Source: Lyophyllum atratum (lineage: Eukaryota > Basidiomycota > Agaricomycetes > Agaricales > Lyophyllaceae). Taken from it: DNA of 64,000 nt. Within the stretch, counting starts at the first letter, position 1. The number at the start of each line of letters is the position of its first letter. Of this stretch, positions 57,593-64,000 are shown piece after piece. The notes below the pieces were generated by a model. That model did not search any database, was not told where the DNA came from, and worked only from the letters and a program-made list of their open reading frames with translations. Both the position numbers and the translations under genes were made by a program. The DNA lies in NCBI GenBank assembly GCA_014905825.1, contig JACGCN010000023.1, positions 372,001 to 436,000 of the forward strand. Reading direction: 5' to 3'.

Positions 57593-59224
57593 CTAAAATA
57601 TATGCTGAGATCTTAGACCTGCCTCTAATCGTATATACACGCCTGGAAACGCAGCCTGAAGACCCTGTTCACATGCTGTGAGGCTTCTAGAGCCGCATTC
57701 CCCGATCCCCGTGCCGAAAAAGTAACATAATTTCCATTGGCTGTAGTCGTAACGCTTGAGAGCCACACCAAACTAGAGTGACAGAGAGTCGGTTCAGACA
57801 ATGTAAACGCTACAAATGCAAGGCCGAACTATTACTCACTCCTTCCGGAGGCCATGTGAAATTTGACCTCGGATATACAGCACTGATGTGCTCGAACGTC
57901 AAACAAAGCCCATCAAGACCCGGTAGTTTTGCGGCGAAGATGGAGAGGAGGGGTGGACTGAGACAGTATACAGACATTTTGATTTTTCTGAGGATACCTC
58001 GACTTGTGAAAGCGTTGGTGAGAGCTTCGACGTCATCATGACTGGAGATGGTAGTGCCGGACAAATCCAGGGAGGTCAGAGAATCTCCAAACTGATGCAG
58101 ATATTCTGCTGTCCGGGACACGGTAGGGAACAGTTCCGTCCTGAGTGCAAGAACCGCGAGCTTGGGGAATGGCACCTGAAGGATTTTTTGTCCGTACCAC
58201 TCGTCGTCTGAAAGTCTGCGGGGCATAGTACGGCTAGAACGAATTTGGAGGGACAGCTCACGGAGCTGTCGTGCGTGTAGGTCAAGGACGTGTTGGAGAC
58301 CCTTGCTGTCCGCCTGCTGTATGTTGACAAAATCGAAGTGGAGTCCGAATGTTGTGAGACAAGGGAGGTGGCGTAGACGCAGTAGAAAGGGAAGGGGATC
58401 GAATTTCTGATCCTCGTGTGCGTGGAGGTGGAGGGAGCGCAAAGTCGGGTGGTGACGGTTAATGAACGGAGCGAAGAGCTCGCAGATCAAGGTCATGGGG
58501 TCCACTTCATCCGGTCGGACATATGCAACGGAAAATGTCAAATGCAAGACTTCGAGGCAAGGAAACACAGCTGAAGGTGGCATAGCTAGGCGGAAGCTCA
58601 TCAAGGGAATTTCGAGCGTGAGACTACGTAGAGCGGCCCCGAAAGTAACCCACCCAGTATGGAGGATGGACAAGAAATCCGGGCTAGGATTGTACCAGCA
58701 GCAGAGTTCCATCGAGGTCACCGCTGAGAGCCCATGCATGACCTGCACCATCTGTTTCACGAATTTCTTATTAATCCTGTAGGGTGTCCGGTGGTCGGGG
58801 CTTCGATTGAATATATTCCCTAGCACTCCTTTACTGGGTTTCACCATGCTGATCTCTGTAATTCGACACGAGGAGAGGTGCAGAGAGCGGACATATTGTG
58901 AGGTCACAGGATCCCTAGTAGAAGTTAGGGTAAGGACATGACCAACAACTCGTGAAAAGACGAAGCTTACCGTAAAAAATGAATATATCGAAGGGATGAC
59001 TGCAATTTTTCGAACCGTACAACCTTATACTTCGCCTCCAACGCGATTTTGAAGAACGCGCGATTGACGGAATAAAGCTTTTGAAGGTGGTCTAATGGTA
59101 AATAACTAGCAACCTCTTGCCAGATTTCGACTGGGAGATCGATGGTCGTATACTGAGAACATGCAGTTGGTGGTCCGGGTTTGGACCAAAGGGACGAGAT
59201 TTCGACTGGGAGACCGACGATCAT
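57593..59224 (-). CDS. F-box/LRR protein, family member 3
   Basis: The ATG at 59224 gives MIVGLPVEISSLWSKPG; 25 residues later the F-box motif restarts as IDLPVEIWQEVASYLPLD and KLYSVNRAFFKIALEAKYK. The main exon (about 58907-57840) carries the LRRs (LRSLTLEIPLMS, LEVLHLTFSV, LRSLHLHAHED, LRELSLQIRSS, LHQFGDSLTSLDL and LLSIFAAKLPGLDGLCL). The last exon after a GTGAGT intron is FGVALKRYDYSQWKLCYFFG and SRSLTACEQGLQAAFPGVYI, homologous to the ends of members 1 and 2; the stop is TAG at 57593. Like them, it is a predicted SCF substrate adaptor with unknown target. It is about 24 kb from the other two, so it was not left by the same tandem event or was moved later. Confidence 0.78.
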
Positions 59225-59587
59225 GGTTCTTTGGGAAGACAAGTCCCGCTGGCTTCGATTTGGTCGAGGCCCGCAAACAAGGCCACCATGATGCCATCAA
59301 TCGTACAATGCTGTGCCCTCATCGCCTTTGGAGCATACCTCGACTTGCCCCTTGTCTGAACGGCGGACAGGCCATTGGCTGCTTGGAAAGATCCTCTGCG
59401 GATGAAGATACATCACTTGGGGAAGACTTTGCTCGAAACAAGCAGACCGAAATATGAAAGTTAAGGAAGCAAATTTCCTACTTCTTCGGGAACTATGTAC
59501 AATCACATACCAGTCGTGATAGCATTCTCATCTACAAAGGATACCAGATCCGTACGGTCCTCGTCGCGTTACAAACTTGCAATGGCA
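59225..59587. other. Intergenic, no gene recognised
   Basis: 363 bp between F-box/LRR gene 3 and the end of the DUF6589 gene; plus-strand ORFs here are chance frames. Confidence 0.5.
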
Positions 59588-61162
59588 TCAAGGGACAAGC
59601 CCTGTCGCCTGCAATTGTTCTCTGAGATTCTTCATCGCAAGCTTCTCGTCAAAAGCGTCTACGAGGCCGATGGCTTCATCCATGTTTTTCGGAGCCCGCC
59701 ACTCATCCTCGAATCCGTGTGCAGCGTAGAAGAACTAGATATGACCTTTGAGGTCAACATGCGAGCGTGACAGAAAATCTTGTCGACGGACGTACCCTAG
59801 AATAGTTTGAGAGGCTGGCTACGGATGTATCCGCAGGCATGGCGTTGGATCCTTGTTTGAAGTAATTGGCGATCATGCTATCCCGCATGATGTTCCTTGG
59901 GTAAACAGACTGGTTAGAACAGTAGTAATGAAAGAAGAAGGAATAGTGGCGCACCCGAACTCCTCCGACCACACATACTTCAAGTCACAAAGGAAGTGCA
60001 TGATCTCTTCGCAGGTATTCTCCATGCCAGCACCCATCAGCGATACGGCGATGACACCTAGGAACTCCTCAATGCGCCCGAAATCTGCATCCCTAATCGC
60101 ACTCTTGAGCAGGATGATATATATAATATCGCGAGTCAGTAGGCGGTGGTTCCTATAGACCATATCAGTCTCCCCTTCGTCACTCAACTCGTCCGAGTAC
60201 TGGCTATCATCTGGGAACCGATCCGGCTGTTTCGGTATGACTCGTTTCGCATGCTTTATGATAATCTTTTTGGCGAGCGCGAGGATCGCCTCCGGTGTGG
60301 GGTTCGATGCTGCATACTCCTCGATGGAGCGGTACCCACAGTTTATCCGCCAACAGTCGAGGAAGCTGCTCCTCAGAATGGAGTCTAGCGCACTGAGCGC
60401 GGCTTCGTGATCCTGCGGTCTAGCTAGGCCAAGATGCGATTTGTTGACGACTCGAAAAAGTCCGGCGAGACCTCCCCTCGACGTAGGATCCGGGCAATGG
60501 TTCTTTATCACTTGCTTCACCATTTTCTTGAGGATGTCACCCAGACCGGGGCCGAGCTGGAGCGAGTAAAGATAAGGGAGGGGCGTTGAACTCCCCATAA
60601 ACGACGTTTGGGCACGGCGAATGCTGTTATTGGTAGCTGCGTCGTTGATACAAGGAATGGCCCTATCATGAAAGGTATCCGCCTTTAGGTTCAGTTTCGT
60701 GAGATATGCCTCCCGAACGAGTGCGACGTGGCGAGCGGGGGTGTACTGCGCACCAAGAGTGGACGCTACGGGGACAGTACGAGTACGGTGTTCTCGAGGC
60801 AGAGGCCGACGTCGCGGGAATTGAAACAATGGATGATCCGCATATCTCTTGAATCCTGCGGCGTGTGTCGTTAACGTTTGAACTGCGAGGAGTGCAGCCT
60901 GGTGCAAGATGGAAGCGCGTTGCTCCTTGTTTGGCAGCATGTCATTTATCGAATAGTTGAGGCCCTTGGAAACTTCGACTCTCCGGTCAATAATGGGGTC
61001 CAGAAGCATATCTTGTGAGCGCGCGTGGCAGAGCGTCAAAACTGACGCGGAAAGCTTCTTGGAACCGTCCGGTCCTGGAGCACGCTCAAGGTGCAACATG
61101 TGAGGCCCCTCGGCGATCCGCTTTGCCTCCATGATCTCTGTAGCCATGATTACCCTTGACAT
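59588..61162 (-). CDS. DUF6589-type protein (N-terminally short)
   Basis: The ATG at 61162 (MSRVIMATEIMEAKRIAEG). The central segments fit Agaricomycete DUF6589 proteins: HDRAIPCINDAATNNSIRRA (family 'IPSxNDQLTNxRIRxxQ'), LAGLFRVVNKSHLGLARPQD, HEAALSALDSILRSSFLDCW, RLLTRDIIYIILLKSAIRDA, DFGRIEEFLGVIAVSLMGAG and CEEIMHFLCDLKYVWSEEF. Two further exons give NIMRDSMIANYFKQGSNAMP and FFYAAHGFEDEWRAPKNMDE, then a helical end, GLVP-stop at 59588. The family is repeated in mushroom genomes and suspected to be linked to mobile elements; no terminal repeats are visible here. Typical members are longer at the N-terminus, so this copy may be truncated or its first exons missed. Confidence 0.65.
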
Positions 61163-61492
61163 TATAACTCGTCAGCGATAGCATAAATTTTGGTAAGAAA
61201 ACCTACTGTGAAAGATGACTTCGATACCGACTCGTTTAGCTACGGAGGTCCGTTTTCGTTTGATTCAGATCTGTTGTAACGGTAGCGATAAGATAAGGCA
61301 ATATTATTCCCACGATCGATGCAAAAACTTGGGGAAAACGCTCTCCCTCGAACCTCAAGGCCTCGCCTCAAGACGCGAGATTCACGGATGGCATAATTCC
61401 CAACGAGAAGCTAAACAAGCGTATTACCGCGCCTTTCTGGTCAATTCATGTATAACCTTGGCTTAACCTCGACTCGGGCCCACTCTCCAAAT
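61163..61492. other. Intergenic, no gene recognised
   Basis: 330 bp upstream of the DUF6589 gene, ending at the tRNA-Gly candidate. Confidence 0.5.
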
Positions 61493-61603
61493 GCATTAAT
61501 GGGGTAGTGGTAACCTGGGTCGTTGCCATATTGATGATATTGGTGTGCGCATACCACCAGCTCTGGATTCGACCCGCCGGGAGTTCGATTCTCTCTTAAT
61601 GCA
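61493..61603 (+). tRNA. tRNA-Gly(GCC) with intron (candidate)
   Basis: Acceptor stem GCATTAA pairs with TTAATGC, and A is the discriminator. The D arm is TGGGGTAGTGGTAACC (A box-like). The anticodon stem GGGTCG pairs with CGACCC across a loop TTGCCA, then about 39 nt of intron. The anticodon is GCC. The T arm is GGGAG-TTCGATT-CTCTC, with one G-T pair. A T5 run follows at 61634. Confidence 0.65.
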
Positions 61604-61633
61604 CTAATGTATGATTCGAACGTCAATTATAAC

Positions 61634-61638
61634 TTTTT
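61634..61638 (+). terminator. RNA polymerase III T-run after tRNA-Gly
   Basis: Five T residues about 30 bp after the tRNA. Confidence 0.45.
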
Positions 61639-61836
61639 AGTTCAACTTCATGTAAGGGCTTACAGTTTTTTGCATGTATGGTTTGCCATCTGCGTGGAGA
61701 CCGAAGGCTGATTGATCATGAAGTCACTGTATTGCTACGTCTATCAAACTTCTATACATAATCCAAGATTTCCTCGACTACTCGAAAAGCAAGACACTAC
61801 ATCCACACCCACACTCTTCAATACTGGCCCACCACG

Positions 61837-64000
61837 TCACACATCATCTTCCCAATCATCCGGCACCGCAATCGGCGTCGTCGGTGCCTCCACTACTGGT
61901 AGTGGTACGCGTGCCGGACTCGCCGCACGGGTCCCACCCCCGCTCGCCGGCAAGCGAAGCGACGGAACACCACCCGTTCCCGCAGCAGACACAGGACGCG
62001 CAGGCGTTGCCCACCCCGATCCACTTCCACCTGGCTTAGGCGATGGAGCGGGGCTGGCGCGCCATGATGGAGCGGTGGTGCGCAGATCGGCCAGTTTGCC
62101 AAGGTTGGGTTGGGTGGGGGCGGATGCTGTGACGGTGCTAGAGAGAAGCGGGCTAGGGACGCGTGTATCAATACGGCGGAGGAGGCGGACACTGGGAGCG
62201 AGGCGTTGTTAGATATGAAGTGACTCGTAGAGATGAAGTGGCACTAACCTTCTATGGGGTTCCTGATCAACCATCTGGGTATCCATCCTGTAGACGGCAG
62301 CAAGCTATCACGAACCTGTCAGTAAGTATATCTGTGGATCTAAATAGAAGAACGTACATCATGAACAAACTTCCGTCGGTCGGCAGGCATAGGCGGGAGC
62401 ACTTGCGTCTTCTTCTGCGTCGTCACAAACCTGCAAGGGTGGAAAACGAGTGAGAACCACCGAAAACAACAGAAATTCATATCCACTTACTCATCAAACG
62501 CCTTCTCCACCACCCCCAAAAACTTCGCATTCGCCCTCGCAAACACCACAAGCTCCTCATGGTACGTCACCGTCGCCGCTTTCTCCCTCGATTCCGCTGT
62601 GATGCCCAGCGCATCAGCGAGCCGCGCATTCCGCTTCGCGATCGCACAGTCGCTGTTGCATTTGGGCGCGGTCTGCTGGCGTCCGGCGGGCGTGGCGGTG
62701 CTGCGGCCGCAGTGGACAGATTGGCGGAGACGTCCGCAGGGGCAGGCGAGTGTGATGAGGGAGGTGCAGGGCTCGTCTTCGGGGCAGCTTGAAGGGGCAT
62801 GGCACGGAAGCGTGCAGGGATGATGTACAGGAAGACTGAATAAACAAAAGATAAGGTGAGTGGATTGCATGGGTGCATGGAGAGATAGACTACGTACCAG
62901 CGTTTCCGTGACTTTCCACAGGGCGCGGTGCATGTGCCGCACTTGTCACCATGACAAAGTCGTTCACAGTGGTGGAACCCACAGTCCATCAGCCTACAGA
63001 AGCGATCTATCGTCAGCCGCTGATCCTGTAAGCAGGGGTAGAGAGAAAGTACTCACTTGCCACAAACGGCGCCACATGACACCTTCTCAGTCTCCAATGA
63101 ACAACGCACATTAGTCATCATCTTCTTTCCGCACGCGCACTGCTTTGTCGCGAGGAACGGGCATGGCGGGCATGGCCTCGGGTCTTCGTGGCACGCATGC
63201 TGGCTCTGCGGGTGCCCACACGGCGGGGGCGGCCGCGAGCACTGGTACGTACACCGCATCTGCGTCCCACAGGGGATTGGCGGCTCGAAAACCGTGCGTC
63301 CACAATAACAGACCATCTGCGAACAATTAAACCAGATCAATAACTCTCCATGAAAAGTAGAAGCAGCAGAAATCCTACCTCCTCAAACGAACTCCTCAAA
63401 CACGGCGGACACGCGCCCTTGTGATCCCGTTCCTCGCATGCGTGCAGGCCACACCCTAACATCTTCCCACAGACCAAATCGCACTCATGCAAGCCACCCT
63501 GCTCCTCCCCGACTCCCACTTCCGCCACTCCCGTCGCACGCTTCTTCCCCTTCTTCCCCGCGGCTGAAGCCAACGTCGCAAGCGGGCAGCACACCCGACG
63601 GCACTGATGCCTTCCACAGGCGCGAAGGGCCATACACTGTTTATCACACAGGATCTCGGTCGACTCGCGGAGCACCGAGCAGCGCACGCCCCGGGTGGTG
63701 CTCCCGCACCTGCACGGGCGCACGATTGGGACGGCGCAGGGTGGGCAAGGTCCTTCGTGGCACGGTGCAGCGCAGGCGTGATCGCAGCCTGAGAGTGGTT
63801 TGCTGCATGGAGAAGTACAGGTAGGGATAGGGGCCGTGCAGGAGGAGCGGGCGGGGAAGGTCTTGGGGTGTGTGTGGGGAAGCGGGGAGGACGGCGAACG
63901 AGCGATGGGATGCGCGCCGCAAGGGCAGGTAGTGATGAGAGACGGGGATAGAGGGCATACTCGGGATGAATGCGGTGGGTGACAGAATTCTTCGCATTTA
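61837..64000 (-). CDS. NFX1/FAP1-type zinc finger protein with R3H domain (5' part missing)
   Basis: Runs off the right edge, so the start is not seen. From the edge inwards are NF-X1-type zinc fingers: CEEFCHPPHSS, TTCPCGAHPIARSP, CSKPLSGCDHACAAPCHEGP, CGRHQCRRVCCPLA, GCGLHACEERDHKGACPPC, CHEDPRPCPPCPFLATKQC, CGFHHCERLCHGDKCGTC and TLACPCGRLRQSVHCGRS. After them come a helical stretch and an R3H domain: TYHEELVVFARANAKFLGVV, KTQVLPPMPADRRKFVHD, YRMDTQMVDQEPHR and LIRRIDTRVPSP. The Pro/Ser-rich tail ends DDWEDDV-stop (TGA at 61837). NFX1/FAP1 proteins are nuclear; yeast Fap1 binds the FKBP12 prolyl isomerase and affects rapamycin response, and the human protein represses transcription. About six introns. 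Confidence 0.88.

Noticed and set aside
59495..59770. Plus-strand ORF of 91 codons
   Set aside because: Overlaps the last DUF6589 exon on the other strand, which has family-like sequence and splice sites.
61712..62212. Plus-strand ORF of 166 codons
   Set aside because: Antisense of the Pro/Ser-rich tail of the NFX1-like gene.
1..64000. CRISPR arrays, bacterial operons, retrotransposon LTRs or reverse transcriptase
   Set aside because: No regular spacer-repeat pattern, no reverse transcriptase or integrase motifs (YxDD, DDE) and no long terminal repeats were seen.

Overview
This is nuclear DNA of a basidiomycete fungus, very probably a mushroom-forming Agaricomycete. Genes are dense and cut by many short introns (mostly 45-65 nt, GT-AG). 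The protein families are those of Agaricomycetes: F-box/leucine-rich-repeat paralogs, a kinase with an HGDLK catalytic loop, DUF7330 and DUF6589 proteins, and a Kre9-like GPI-anchored wall protein. No bacterial, viral or CRISPR features were seen. Exon boundaries below were placed by eye from splice signals and reading frame, so the outer coordinates are firmer than the inner ones.

Layout. 0-6 kb: a GPI-anchored Kre9-like protein (-) and a tandem-RRM RNA-binding protein with long polyQ/Asn/His tracts (+). 7.8-9.5 kb: two head-to-tail cyclophilin paralogs (-). 10.3-27 kb: an aromatic-catabolism neighbourhood, with a quinate-type permease (-) divergent from a shikimate/quinate dehydrogenase-like gene (+), then a hydroxyquinol-type intradiol dioxygenase (-) divergent from maleylacetate reductase (+). 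A kinase, a possible upstream exon or gene, an APH-like phosphotransferase and an F-box/LRR remnant lie between the two pairs. 27-35 kb: DUF7330 protein, OXLD1-like protein, two F-box/LRR genes, ribosomal protein eL20. 35.8-50 kb: three paralogous polytopic (about 7 TM) membrane proteins, with COQ3, CSN5, an intron-containing tRNA-Pro(CGG) and the tRNA pseudouridine synthase PUS3/DEG1 between them, then a coiled-coil membrane protein (-). 50-55 kb: one long gene with five spaced C-x4-C-x12/13-C-x2-C modules, followed by a 193-bp tandem duplication. 55-64 kb: NFKBIL1-like protein, a third F-box/LRR gene, a DUF6589 gene, an intron-containing tRNA-Gly(GCC) candidate, and an NFX1/FAP1 zinc-finger protein that runs off the right edge.

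How the genes fit together. Four genes outline a route for plant-derived aromatics: uptake and dehydrogenation of quinate/shikimate-type compounds, and ring cleavage of hydroxyquinol to maleylacetate followed by reduction to 3-oxoadipate. The enzymes linking the two halves are not in the window. The rest is housekeeping (eL20, CSN5, COQ3, PUS3, FAP1, cyclophilins, tRNAs) mixed with lineage-expanded families. The least explained items are the five-module cysteine protein with its 3' tandem repeat and the three-member membrane-protein family.
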